From: JANQIO01 sp036351375
GTDB taxonomy: Bacteria > Pseudomonadota > Gammaproteobacteria > Pseudomonadales > Halieaceae
NCBI GenBank assembly: GCA_036351375.1
Contig: JAZBOY010000322.1
Span: forward strand, 1-16,712
DNA length: 16,712 bases
Direction: 5' to 3'
Positions 1-7,127 of this stretch are shown here, piece by piece. The notes beneath the pieces are model-generated. The model worked only from the letters and a program-made list of their open reading frames with translations, was not told the DNA's origin and did no database searches. A program made the position numbers and the translations under genes. Within the stretch, counting starts at the first letter, position 1, and each line of letters starts with the position of its first letter.

Positions 1-88
1 CTTACTCCCGCCCCTGCGACATGCCCGAGCTGTCGTTGCCACGCCACCGAGACGCGCTGCAAAAAGGCCACCCGAGCCAGAGTTCACT

Positions 89-859
89 ATGCTGTCATAC
101 CGCTCTCACCGTTTACTAAGTACTGCTACCGTGGCGGTGCTTGCACTGTCTTTCGCTCACGCCGATCCGGTTGGCGCTCAAACACCTGCCAATGCGTCGG
201 CCAGGGAATTTGGCGACGGCTGGAAATGCAATATCGGATTTGTCCGGGAGGGACCAGAATGCGCTGCCGTCGACATCCCCGACAATGCCTATTACACGGG
301 GTCGGCCTATGGGCCTGCCTGGGAATGCCAGCGGGGCTATCTCCCGCAGGGTGAGGCTTGCGCCGCTATAACGCTGCCGGATAACGCGTTCCTCAACTTC
401 ACGGGAGATCGCTGGGAGTGTGACAGGGGCTATCGCAAGGATGGCGAACTGTGTGCGCTCATTCAGGTTCCCGCCAATGGCTACCTGGATGAATACAACT
501 ACGAGCGCGGCTGGGAGTGTGATCGAGGCTTTCGAGCCGAGGACAATCAATGCAAGGCGATTGCACTGCCAGACAATGCCTACCTGACCGGAAGCAGCTA
601 TTCCCCCACCGGTTGGGAATGTGAGCGGGGCTACCGGGAGAACGGCAATGAATGTCTGGCCATTGCTGTGCCCGACAACGCTTACCTCACGAACTTCCGT
701 TCAGGCAGTGGCTGGAAGTGCGAGCGGGGGTATCGGGCGGAGGATGCCCGGTGCGTCGCTGTCATGGTGCCGGCCAATGCGCACCTGAGTTACGACGGCA
801 GCCGTTGGGATTGCGACAAACCCTACCGACGCAGCGACGATGCGTGCGAGATCAAATAG
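89..859 (+). CDS. Secreted protein of seven Trp/Cys-rich repeats, function unknown
   Basis: The 256-residue product starts with a signal peptide (basic SYRSHR, hydrophobic TVAVLALSFA, likely cleavage after AHA or GAQ, residues 25-31). The rest is seven tandem units of about 31-34 residues with the consensus W-x-C-x-R-G-Y/F-x5-C-x-x-I/V-x-L/V-P-x-N-A/G-Y-L. The last unit is cut short after its second Cys and ends at EIK. Each unit has two cysteines about 11 residues apart, which suggests one disulfide per repeat and a periplasmic or extracellular location. No catalytic motif is visible. I do not recognise a named family; the spacing is only loosely like EGF or other disulfide-rich modules. The ATG at 89 is supported by the signal peptide, though the ribosome site (GAG at 81-83) is weak. 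It converges with the transglutaminase-like gene. Coding status is certain from repeat conservation; function is unknown. Confidence 0.85.
   Translation: MLSYRSHRLLSTATVAVLALSFAHADPVGAQTPANASAREFGDGWKCNIGFVREGPECAAVDIPDNAYYTGSAYGPAWECQRGYLPQGEACAAITLPDNAFLNFTGDRWECDRGYRKDGELCALIQVPANGYLDEYNYERGWECDRGFRAEDNQCKAIALPDNAYLTGSSYSPTGWECERGYRENGNECLAIAVPDNAYLTNFRSGSGWKCERGYRAEDARCVAVMVPANAHLSYDGSRWDCDKPYRRSDDACEIK
125..856 (+). repeat. Seven tandem about 33-residue coding repeats (W-C-RGY-C-PxNAY-L)
   Basis: The repeats start near GWKCNIGF and recur at WECQRGY, WECDRGY, WECDRGF, WECERGY, WKCERGY and WDCDKPY. The DNA copies have diverged at many positions while the Trp, both Cys, the RGY/RGF and the PxN remain, so selection acts on the protein and the duplications are not recent. 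The last unit loses the RGY glycine (DKPY) and looks like a capping repeat. The left boundary given here is approximate, because the first part of the span encodes the signal peptide. Confidence 0.7.
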
Positions 860-890
860 CCAGGGCACCTCTGCCTGATTCCACGTAAAG

Positions 891-904
891 CCCCGCAGCG
901 CGGG
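891..904 (-). terminator. Weak hairpin between convergent genes
   Basis: CCCGC and GCGGG arms around a 3-base loop (892-904) lie just past the transglutaminase stop. On the minus strand the stem is followed by GGCTTTA, only a very short T run. It could help terminate the minus-strand transcript, but it is weak. Confidence 0.25.
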
Positions 905-910
905 TGCACA

Positions 911-1732
911 TCATGTTGCTTCTTCGGCTTTGAGCTGTCTGATATGCACCTCGAAGCGGCTAAGCTGATGATCGCCGAAGGCGTTGCTGATCGGCACATC
1001 GGCTGCATCGCGGCCGCGGGCGATAAGAATACGGCCCACCAGGTGTTGATTGTTGCGTGGATCAAAGACATACCACTGACCGTCCAGGTAGGCCTCGAAC
1101 CAGGCCGCAAAGTCCATCTCGTCGCTGGGCAGGGAATTGTTAATGTTGGGCACATAGCCCGTGCAGTAGCGAGCCGGAATGTTGAGGCACCGACACAGCG
1201 TTATGGCCAGGTGAGTATAGTCGCGACACACACCGGCCTTCTCCTTGAAAGCCTCCGCTGCGGTCTTGGTGGGCCGCGCAAAGTGATAGCCAAAGTCGAT
1301 GTGCTGGTGAACAAAGTCGCAGATCGCCTGCACGCGCTGCCAGCCGAACGGTGCACTGGAGAATAGCTCCCAGGCGGCGTCCATCAGGATATCGGTTTCG
1401 CAGTAGCGACTGCCCAGCAGATAGAGCAGGACCTCGTTGGGCAAGTCTTCCACCGCGTGCTGCCAGGCGTCGGGATTGATCAGGTCTGGCTCGCCAGAGT
1501 CGTTAATCACCGCGCTGGTAAATACCCGTGATCTACCTTCCGGTAGCACCACCCGGGTGATCCAGTTCCCGAAGTCGTCCCGGTAGCTGCTCAGCGGCAG
1601 TGCTGGTTCGGTCTTGATATAGTCCGGCGTCACCAGGTCGGAAACCCGGGACGAATGAACGTTGAGTGTCATGATCATCGGCGTGGGCTGAGGGCACTCA
1701 TACTCGATGTCATAGCCGAATTGCAGTTGCAT
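911..1732 (-). CDS. Transglutaminase-like family protein with the catalytic His replaced
   Basis: The 273-residue protein opens MQLQFGYDIEY, typical of the N-terminal beta domain of bacterial transglutaminase-like proteins. The core carries the nucleophile motif GVCRDYTHL (Cys about residue 169) and a C-terminal block WYVFDPRNN (Asp about 224), followed by the RILIARGRDAADV stretch of this subfamily. Where papain-fold transglutaminases have HAWxE, this protein reads DFAAWFEAY, with Ala at about residue 209. The Cys-His-Asp triad is therefore incomplete as written. There is no signal peptide, so it is probably cytoplasmic. I chose the ATG at 1732 over an upstream in-frame start at 1777 because AGGAG sits 7 bases before it and the family begins there. 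It lies downstream of rhlE on the same strand with 65 bases between coding regions, so co-transcription is possible. Family is confident; substrate and activity are unknown. Confidence 0.85.
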   Translation of the reverse strand: MQLQFGYDIEYECPQPTPMIMTLNVHSSRVSDLVTPDYIKTEPALPLSSYRDDFGNWITRVVLPEGRSRVFTSAVINDSGEPDLINPDAWQHAVEDLPNEVLLYLLGSRYCETDILMDAAWELFSSAPFGWQRVQAICDFVHQHIDFGYHFARPTKTAAEAFKEKAGVCRDYTHLAITLCRCLNIPARYCTGYVPNINNSLPSDEMDFAAWFEAYLDGQWYVFDPRNNQHLVGRILIARGRDAADVPISNAFGDHQLSRFEVHIRQLKAEEAT

Positions 1733-1797
1733 GGTCAGCTCCTGTCTTTGCATGGTCGTGGCGGTGGGCGCCGCCACGCACAGAAAGGGGTCCGGGC

Positions 1798-2916
1798 TCA
1801 GAAATAGTCGCCCAGGTCTTCAATCTTACGCTTGATCAGCCGCTCGATATCCTTGAGCTGCTTCTTCTCGTCACTGCTCACCAGCGAGATCGCCTGGCCA
1901 CTGGCGCCGGCGCGGCCGGTACGGCCAATACGGTGCACGTAGTCCTCGGGCACGTTGGGCAGGTCAAAATTAATCACCAGGGCCAGCTGCTCGATGTCAA
2001 TGCCGCGGGCAGCGATATCAGTGGCCACCATGACCTGAACCTTCTTATCCTTGAAATCCGCCAGGGCTTTGGTGCGCTGTGACTGGCTGCGGTTGCCGTG
2101 AATGGCAACCGCGTTGATGGAATCCCGGGCCAGGCGCTTCACCAGTTTGTTGGCGCCGTGCTTGGTGCGGGAGAATACCAGCACCTGCTCGCCGGACTCC
2201 TCGATCAGCTCGCTGAGCAGGTCGGCCTTGAGCTGCTTTTCAACATGCCACAGACCCTGCTGTATCGCCTCTACCGTGGAGTTGCGCGGTGCCACGTCAA
2301 TCTCCACCGGGTTCTTGCAAATGCTGTTGGCCAGCTTGCGGATATCGGCTGAGAAGGTGGCGGAGAACATCAGGTTCTGTCGCCGGGCGGGGATCAGGTT
2401 GATGATCTTGCGAATATCGCGGATGAAGCCCATGTCCAGCATGCGGTCCGCCTCGTCCAGCACCAACACCTCTATATCGTCGAAGCGCACGGCGCGCTGC
2501 TGGTACAGGTCCAGTAGTCGCCCGGGTGTGGCCACCAACAGATCGACACCGCCTTTCAGGGCGCGAAGCTGTGGGTTGATATTCACCCCGCCAAAAACCA
2601 CAGCAGAGCTCAGCCCTTCGTGCTTGCCGTAGGTAAGGATGCTCTCGTGCACCTGGGCCGCGAGTTCACGGGTGGGGGTAAGAATGAGGGCGCGCACCTT
2701 GCCGGGCGCCACCCGGGTGTTGGGGCCCAGCTGCTGCAGCATGGGCAAAACAAAGCCGGCGGTCTTGCCGGTGCCGGTCTGGGCTGCGGCCATGACGTCG
2801 CCACCGGTGAGAATGGCGGGAATGGCCTGGGCCTGAATGGGGGTGGGTGTCGTGTAGCCGGTATGCTCCACGGCACGCAACAGGGTGTCGGATAGTCCGA
2901 GTGTTTGAAAAGTCAT
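1798..2916 (-). CDS. rhlE: DEAD-box ATP-dependent RNA helicase, RhlE type
   Basis: The 372-residue SF2 helicase carries the full DEAD-box set in order: Q motif GYTTPTPIQ (residues 20-28), Walker A AQTGTGKT (45-52, Lys51), PTRELAAQ, DEAD (154-157), SAT (185-187), LVFSRTKHGA, ATDIAARGID and HRIGRTGRAG. The opening MTFQTLGL and the family order fit RhlE, which remodels RNA duplexes in ribosome assembly and mRNA decay. Only a short tail (IERLIKRKIEDLGDYF) follows the core. The long basic extension seen in many RhlE proteins, including that of E. coli, is absent, so this is a compact version. The ATG at 2916 is preferred over an in-frame extension to 3009, because GAGG precedes it and the extension shows no family similarity. 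A 540-base spacer lies upstream and could hold a long 5' leader. Confidence 0.95.
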   Translation of the reverse strand: MTFQTLGLSDTLLRAVEHTGYTTPTPIQAQAIPAILTGGDVMAAAQTGTGKTAGFVLPMLQQLGPNTRVAPGKVRALILTPTRELAAQVHESILTYGKHEGLSSAVVFGGVNINPQLRALKGGVDLLVATPGRLLDLYQQRAVRFDDIEVLVLDEADRMLDMGFIRDIRKIINLIPARRQNLMFSATFSADIRKLANSICKNPVEIDVAPRNSTVEAIQQGLWHVEKQLKADLLSELIEESGEQVLVFSRTKHGANKLVKRLARDSINAVAIHGNRSQSQRTKALADFKDKKVQVMVATDIAARGIDIEQLALVINFDLPNVPEDYVHRIGRTGRAGASGQAISLVSSDEKKQLKDIERLIKRKIEDLGDYF

Positions 2917-3035
2917 GTCTGCCTCGATTGCAGTCGTTAAATATAGCCCGACAAACGGTCGCCACCGAGCGGCGATGCCTGCTTCGGCGGGTTCCTGCGT
3001 CGGAATCATGTGGTACAGGGCTCTTGTGACCCTGG

Positions 3036-3052
3036 TTGCACGGGCTGTGCAA
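3036..3052. repeat. Perfect 6-bp inverted repeat upstream of rhlE
   Basis: TTGCAC, a 5-base GGGCT spacer, then GTGCAA. It lies about 120 bases upstream of the rhlE start codon and could be an operator half-site pair or an RNA hairpin in the leader. No regulator is implied by the neighbours. Confidence 0.35.
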
Positions 3053-3212
3053 TCGATAGATAAGTTCGGGATTGGTACCGCAGTCAGGCGGTAGCAATGA
3101 CAGAAGTGCAGGTCGGGACGTTGGAACTATCGGTACGTCCAGGTACTCAGCGCTGCCTGCGGGGCAGGTGACTTACGGCGCCGGTACAAGACCTGTAGCT
3201 AAAGGAGCCAGG

Positions 3213-3253
3213 CTAAAGAAAATGCACGCGTAGTGCGTCAACAGACGCGCTAC
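3213..3253 (-). terminator. Possible intrinsic terminator downstream of the MFS relic
   Basis: Arms at 3230-3239 and 3244-3253 pair over 10 positions with one G-T pair, around an ACAA-type tetraloop. Read on the minus strand, the stem is followed after about 6 bases by ATTTTCTTT. Its position just past the decayed minus-strand MFS fragment fits a leftover terminator of that gene. The gap between stem and T run makes it weak. Confidence 0.35.
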
Positions 3254-3302
3254 TGCCTGTCACTATAGCATGGCGCGGCAGCGGTGTCGCCGTGTGCCGG
3301 CA

Positions 3303-3389
3303 GCGCTTGGCAACAGGTCGGCAGGGCTATGGCCGGCCGTGGGAAATGCCCTGGGCAAAATACAACAGCGCACCGGTGGCATAGCGCAG
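3303..3389 (-). pseudogene. Relic of an MFS transporter N-terminus, copy A (frameshifted)
   Basis: Read on the minus strand from 3389, this gives LRYATGALLYFAQGISHG. A 4-base deletion relative to copy B at 8547-8642 then shifts the frame, and AIALPT resumes in another frame. The two copies match at 60 of 75 aligned bases (3314-3388 against 8563-8641). Many differences are at third codon positions, so both descend from coding sequence. The motif FAQGIxxG...AIALP is that of the first membrane helix of AmpG/MFS-like permeases. Nothing recognisable continues past about 3300. It lies upstream of and divergent from the amidotransferase gene. Confidence 0.65.
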
Positions 3390-3455
3390 GCTGGCACGAG
3401 ATGCAGCGAGGCTGTGCTATATATTGCACACAGGTAAGCACTGGAGAGTCAGACT

Positions 3456-4289
3456 ATGTGCCGATGGATGGCCTACACCGGGGGCAAGATTCCCATGAGC
3501 GACCTGGTGCTGCGGCCCAGGCATTCACTGATCGACCAGAGCCTGCACTCGCGCCTGGGGCAGGAGGTGACCAACGGCGACGGTTTTGGGGTTGGCTGGT
3601 TTGGCGACATCCCCACGCCCGGCCTGTACAAGAGCGTGCAGCCGGCCTGGAACGACAGCAACCTGCACGACCTGTGTGATCACGTGTCATCCGGCTTGTT
3701 CCTGGCCCACATTCGCGCCTCGACCGGCTCGCCGGTGCAGTACACCAACTGCCACCCCTTCCGGCACGACCAGTGGCTGTTCGTACACAACGGCCTGGTG
3801 CGCGGCTTCGGCCGCATCCGCCGGCAGCTGCTGGCGGCGCTGGATGACGAACACTTCCAGGTACTGTCCGGAAGCACCGACTCGGAGCTGATGTTTGCCC
3901 TGGCCCTGCAATACGGCCTGCGTGACAACCCCGGCGAGGCGGTGGCGCGCATGGTGGGCCTGGTGGAGCAGGCCGGCAAGGAAGCGGGTGTGGAATACCC
4001 GGTGCAGATGACGCTGGGGTTCAGTAACGGCGAAGACCTGCACGCGGTGCGCTATTCCAGTGAGGGCAAGTCCCGCAGCCTGTTCCACTCCAACGACCTG
4101 GCGGCCCTGGAAGCCCACCTGGAGCCGGAGCAGAAAGCCCTGCTGGACCGGATGGGCAAGCACGCCCGGGCCATCGTGTCGGAACCCCTGTCGGATCTTG
4201 AGGATTTCTGGGAGCCGATCCCGGAGTCGAGCTTTATCACCATCCGCGGTGGCGATGTGGGTGTGGAGCCGTTCCGGCCGCTGGTGTGA
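3456..4289 (+). CDS. Class II glutamine amidotransferase, YafJ type
   Basis: The 277-residue protein begins MCRWMAYTG. After Met removal, Cys2 would be the N-terminal nucleophile of an Ntn-type glutaminase that releases ammonia from glutamine. Supporting motifs are GDGFGVGWFGD (about residues 43-53), the LAHIRASTG block, NCHPF, FVHNGLVRGF (oxyanion-hole Asn-Gly) and STDSELMF. The length matches stand-alone YafJ-like proteins, which lack a fused synthase domain, so the acceptor of the ammonia is unknown. The ATG at 3456 is fixed by the required Cys2 and preceded by GGAGAG. It is cytoplasmic, with no signal peptide. It converges with the small secreted protein gene. Confidence 0.9.
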   Translation: MCRWMAYTGGKIPMSDLVLRPRHSLIDQSLHSRLGQEVTNGDGFGVGWFGDIPTPGLYKSVQPAWNDSNLHDLCDHVSSGLFLAHIRASTGSPVQYTNCHPFRHDQWLFVHNGLVRGFGRIRRQLLAALDDEHFQVLSGSTDSELMFALALQYGLRDNPGEAVARMVGLVEQAGKEAGVEYPVQMTLGFSNGEDLHAVRYSSEGKSRSLFHSNDLAALEAHLEPEQKALLDRMGKHARAIVSEPLSDLEDFWEPIPESSFITIRGGDVGVEPFRPLV

Positions 4290-4320
4290 ATTATGTAAAC
4301 TGTCCCCGGAACTCCGGAAC
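4290..4320. repeat. Short REP-like or terminator-like sequence between convergent genes
   Basis: This 31-base spacer contains GTAAACTGTCCCCGGAAC, an imperfect inverted CCGGA-AC-TCCGG, and a direct repeat of CCGGAACTC. The CCGGAAC arm can also pair with GTTCCGG at 4271-4277, inside the end of the upstream gene. The string recalls short interspersed palindromic (REP-type) sequences found between genes in gammaproteobacteria, but with one copy here this is only a suggestion. A shared terminator is the alternative. Confidence 0.3.
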
Positions 4321-4632
4321 TCAGTAGCCGTCTGGCTCATGATCCTGCTCCATTTCCTTGATGGTTTCCTCCAGCTCCTCGGGGGATTCGTTGCGAATCC
4401 GCTCGGCCTGGGCGGCCAGTTCATCGCTGGACTCGGCCTGAATATCGGGCCCGTGCATTTCCTCTTCGTAGGTCATGCCGTTGCGGTCACGGCAGGGCTG
4501 CATGCCCTCGGCGTTGCCGCACACCGTGTACATTCCGTTGCGCTCAATTTCGCGCTCTTCCACCACCTGCGCGTGGCTGGTGAGGCCGGTGGCCAGTAAC
4601 AATACAGCCAGGAGCTTTATCGAGTGGGGCAT
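4321..4632 (-). CDS. Small acidic secreted protein, function unknown
   Basis: The 103-residue product has a clear signal peptide (MPHSIKLLAVLLLATGLTSHAQ, likely cleavage after SHA at about residue 21). The mature part of about 80 residues is very acidic. It holds two cysteines (VCGNAEGMQPCRDR) that could form a disulfide, and a Glu-rich, probably helical tail (ELAAQAERIRNESPEELEETIKEME). No known domain is recognised. It is probably periplasmic. It runs divergently from the M20 amidohydrolase gene and converges with the amidotransferase gene. The signal peptide and composition make a real gene likely. Confidence 0.7.
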   Translation of the reverse strand: MPHSIKLLAVLLLATGLTSHAQVVEEREIERNGMYTVCGNAEGMQPCRDRNGMTYEEEMHGPDIQAESSDELAAQAERIRNESPEELEETIKEMEQDHEPDGY

Positions 4633-4711
4633 GGGCGGGCCTCGGGTTTATCGGCTGTACCGAACAGGGTTGCTGGCATTTGACCACAAGCGCCAGGGCT
4701 GCGCCAGACGA

Positions 4712-4740
4712 CTGTCACCGCAGTCGATTTGCGCTAGTAT
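4712..4740 (+). promoter_or_regulatory. Candidate sigma-70 promoter of the M20 amidohydrolase gene
   Basis: CTGTCA (4712-4717) and TAGTAT (4735-4740) are separated by 17 bases. Each matches the consensus at 4 of 6 positions. A start about 7 bases on would give a leader of about 20 bases before the ATG at 4769. A GACTG/CAGTC inverted repeat overlaps the -35. This was identified by eye. Confidence 0.4.
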
Positions 4741-4768
4741 CCGCACTCACACTCTGAAGAAGATCACC

Positions 4769-6094
4769 ATGCGTTTACCTGCCCTGCTTTTGCCCTGTGT
4801 ACTCTCCACGCTCAGCCTGGCGCTGCTGTCTGGCACGGCCAGCGCCGACGACGCCCTCAACCAACGCCTCCTGAAAGCCGGCGACGCCCTGGAGCCCGAG
4901 GTGATTGCCCTGCGCCGGCACTTCCACCAGTACCCGGAGCTGAGCAACCGGGAATTTGAAACCTCAAAGCGCATCGCGAAGGAACTGCGGGCCATGGGCC
5001 TCAAGCCAGAGACCGGCATCGCCTCGACCGGTGTGGTGGCGATTCTGAAAGGCGGCAAACCTGGCCCGCTGGTGGCCCTGCGCGCCGATATCGATGCCCT
5101 GCCGGTGGAAGAGCAGGTTGACCTGCCCTTCGCCTCCAAAGCCCGCGGCACCTACCGCGGTGAAGAAGTCGGCGTAATGCATGCCTGTGGCCACGACACC
5201 CACATTGCCATGCTGCTGGGCGCTGCCAAGGCGCTGGTAGGCGTGAAGGAGGACCTGCCGGGCTCGGTGATGTTCATTTTCCAGCCGGCAGAAGAAGGCG
5301 CGCCCGAGGGTGAAACCGGCGGCGCCGAACGCATGCTGGCGGAAGGCCTGTTCGAGAAGCGCAAACCGGTGGCAATATTCGGCCTGCATACTTTCTCCAC
5401 CTTCCCTGCCGGGATGATCGCCTATCGGCCTGGCCCCACACTGGCCAGCGCAGACCAGTTCACCATCACGGTGAAGGGCCGACAGACCCACGGCTCGCGA
5501 CCCTGGGGCGGCGTGGACCCGATCGTTATCGCCTCTCAGATTGTCATGGCCGTGCAAACCATCGCCAGCCGCCAGGTGGATGTGACCAAGGCACCCTCGG
5601 TAATTTCCTTTGGCATCATCGATGGCGGTGTGCGCAATAACATCATCCCCGACGAGGTCGAGCTGGTCGGCACCATCCGCAACTTCGACATGGGTATACG
5701 CGAGCAGATTCACCAGAAGCTCAAGCACACCGCGGAAACCATTGCCCTGAGCGCCGGCGCCACCGCCGAGGTAGAGATCGACCTGGGTTACCCGGTGACC
5801 ATCAACGACACGGCACTGACCGAGCAGATGCTGCCCACCCTCGAGCGCGTGGTGGGGGAAGAACACCTGGTGGAAGCGCCTCTCGTCACCGGCGCCGAGG
5901 ACTTCTCGTACTTCGCGCTGGAAACCCCGGGGCTGTTCCTGTTCCTGGGCGGGTCGCCACCTGACGTGGACCCATTGGCACAAGCCAGCAATCACTCACC
6001 GCTGTTTTACGTGGATGAATCCACCCTGAAAACCGGTGTAAACGTGCTGACCAACCTGGTGGCGGATTATCTTGCGCAGGCGAGCTCGAAGTAA
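4769..6094 (+). CDS. Exported M20-family amidohydrolase (hippurate/N-acyl amino acid hydrolase-like)
   Basis: The 441-residue protein starts with a signal peptide (MRLPALLLPCVLSTLSLALL...ASA, cleavage at about residue 26), so it acts in the periplasm or outside. The mature part is a metal-dependent M20D hydrolase: RRHFHQYPELS (50-59), RADIDALPVEE (105-115), HACGHDTHIAML (138-149, with His138, Cys140 and His142 as probable metal ligands and catalytic-region residues), FQPAEEG (171-177, Glu175/Glu176), GLHTF and GAEDFSYF near the C-terminus. The family hydrolyses amide bonds of N-acyl or N-aryl amino acids; the substrate cannot be told here. An upstream in-frame extension to 4475 overlaps the opposite gene and lacks family similarity. 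The ATG at 4769 is set by the signal peptide, although the ribosome site (GAAGAAG) is modest. Confidence 0.92.
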   Translation: MRLPALLLPCVLSTLSLALLSGTASADDALNQRLLKAGDALEPEVIALRRHFHQYPELSNREFETSKRIAKELRAMGLKPETGIASTGVVAILKGGKPGPLVALRADIDALPVEEQVDLPFASKARGTYRGEEVGVMHACGHDTHIAMLLGAAKALVGVKEDLPGSVMFIFQPAEEGAPEGETGGAERMLAEGLFEKRKPVAIFGLHTFSTFPAGMIAYRPGPTLASADQFTITVKGRQTHGSRPWGGVDPIVIASQIVMAVQTIASRQVDVTKAPSVISFGIIDGGVRNNIIPDEVELVGTIRNFDMGIREQIHQKLKHTAETIALSAGATAEVEIDLGYPVTINDTALTEQMLPTLERVVGEEHLVEAPLVTGAEDFSYFALETPGLFLFLGGSPPDVDPLAQASNHSPLFYVDESTLKTGVNVLTNLVADYLAQASSK

Positions 6095-6184
6095 CGGCGA
6101 GCCTGCGTTTGTCTCAGGTTCCGTGACAGAAAATCCAGACACCTGGCAAGCATAGCAAGCGCCCGATATGCCGCGAGGTGTGAA

Positions 6185-6209
6185 GCAGGGTCGCCCTGCG
6201 AAACCCTGC
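6185..6209 (+). terminator. Hairpin downstream of the M20 amidohydrolase gene
   Basis: GCAGGG (6185-6190) pairs perfectly with CCCTGC at 6194-6199 over a 3-base loop. A second CCCTGC at 6204-6209 offers a competing partner. No T run follows, so this is at best a weak or Rho-assisted terminator. Confidence 0.25.
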
Positions 6210-6266
6210 AGCAAGGTGACGCGTCGGCTTAATCCGCTGATTCAAGGAAGAGAGGCAACCACACAG

Positions 6267-7043
6267 GTGAGTTTATTGACGGGGCGCTACCGCTGGCTGG
6301 GCGTGGAATTTGTCGTGATTGCGCTGGGCGTGCTGTCGGCCCTGGCGGTGGATACCTGGATAGATGATCGGCAGCAGGCACAGCGCTGGTCAGAATACCG
6401 GGAGAGCCTGATTGCTGACCTCGGCACAGACGTCGAGAACCTCAGTGATCGCATCGAATACTTCACGTTTATTCAGAGCGCAGGCATAGTCGTGATCGAG
6501 GCGCTGGAAGGCCGTGCAGAGATGACTGATGCCGCCCTGCTGTTTGCCGCATTCAATGCCGCCGAGGAATGGGAGTTCGTGGAGCAATCCTCCACCTTCC
6601 TGGATATGCAGAATACCGGTCACCTGAGCCTGATCAGGGACCTGGACCTGCGACTGAGCCTGGCCCGCTACTACCGGGAAATGGTGCCGCGCCAGAACTT
6701 GTGGACCCTGCCCGATGACTACCGCAGTGCTGCCCGCGGCATCATTCCCAACGATTTCCAGCAGGCAGTGCACGAACTGTGCACCAGCATTCTCTCCCCG
6801 GAAGCGATCGGGATGAAAGAACTCTGGGATATCGACTGGGTCTCCACCGAGGCCGACACCGACTGCCTGGGCGACCTGTCGCGCTTTGACCTGACGGCAG
6901 CAGCCATCCGCCTGCAAGAAGATGCCCGCCTGGTGGAACTGCTGCGCTACCGGATGTCACAGACCCGTGTCGCCGTGCTGCTGTTCAAGGGACAGCACGC
7001 GGCAGCGTCGCGGTTGCGTGAACGGTTGCTGGTCTCGGAGTGA
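6267..7043 (+). CDS. Single-pass membrane-anchored protein of unknown function
   Basis: The 258-residue product opens VSLLTGRYRWLGVEFVVIALGVLSALAVDTWIDDRQ. A short basic N-terminus, one membrane helix (about residues 11-29) and then a long, largely helical soluble part give a bitopic anchor. The tail is rich in charged residues and has few cysteines. The pattern W-x-x-E-F-x-V-I-x-L-G-V-L-x-A-L-x-V-D-x-W, followed by Arg/Gln-rich sequence, recurs in small uncharacterised membrane proteins of Proteobacteria and Bacteroidetes (compare DUF6090-like proteins). I take the GTG at 6267, which has GAGAGG upstream. An ATG at 6168 would add 33 residues of poor coding quality and has no ribosome site. 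No function is inferred from the neighbours. Confidence 0.75.
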   Translation: MSLLTGRYRWLGVEFVVIALGVLSALAVDTWIDDRQQAQRWSEYRESLIADLGTDVENLSDRIEYFTFIQSAGIVVIEALEGRAEMTDAALLFAAFNAAEEWEFVEQSSTFLDMQNTGHLSLIRDLDLRLSLARYYREMVPRQNLWTLPDDYRSAARGIIPNDFQQAVHELCTSILSPEAIGMKELWDIDWVSTEADTDCLGDLSRFDLTAAAIRLQEDARLVELLRYRMSQTRVAVLLFKGQHAAASRLRERLLVSE

Positions 7044-7048
7044 ATTCG

Positions 7049-7072
7049 GGGCAGTTTGCGTTATGACTGCCC
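7049..7072. terminator. Inverted repeat between convergent genes
   Basis: GGGCAGT (7049-7055) and ACTGCCC (7066-7072) form a perfect 7-bp stem with a 10-base loop. It starts 5 bases after the stop at 7043 and lies between two convergent genes, where a shared terminator would be expected. No T run is present. Confidence 0.3.
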
Positions 7073-7127
7073 TGCCCGCTTCCTCCGCACCGCAAGCCAC
7101 GCCAGGGCCAGTGCGTCGCCGGTGTGG

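Larger units (their letters stand above)
2917..3455. other. 540-base intergenic spacer between divergent rhlE and the amidotransferase gene
   Basis: I see no intact gene here. From left to right it holds an AT-rich TATATTTAA stretch (minus strand, possible rhlE -10 but with a poor -35), a perfect TTGCAC/GTGCAA inverted repeat (3036-3052), a CTGCC/GGCAG hairpin (3153-3167) in a GC-rich stretch, a longer hairpin (3230-3253) and a decayed MFS transporter N-terminus (about 3303-3389). A structured rhlE leader or a small RNA between about 3050 and 3220 is possible, but nothing in the sequence identifies a known RNA family. Confidence 0.5.

Noticed and set aside
2917..3009. N-terminal extension of RhlE to 3009
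   Set aside because: No ribosome site and no family similarity; RhlE-type sequence begins at MTFQTLGL.
3687..4424. 245-codon minus-strand frame over the amidotransferase gene
   Set aside because: Shadow frame with no recognisable domain; it also overlaps the end of the small secreted protein gene.
4475..4768. N-terminal extension of the M20 amidohydrolase frame to 4475
   Set aside because: It overlaps the opposite-strand secreted protein gene and would bury the clear signal peptide starting at 4769.
4964..5995. 343-codon open frame on the minus strand inside the M20 gene
   Set aside because: It is a shadow of the high-GC coding frame; the plus strand has all enzyme motifs.
7056..7127. Minus-strand reading GDALALAWLAVRRKRA before a stop, like a C-terminal sorting or membrane tail
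   Set aside because: It lies beyond the stop of the CoA-binding gene in another frame, has no upstream open frame, and is too short; probably chance in GC-rich DNA.
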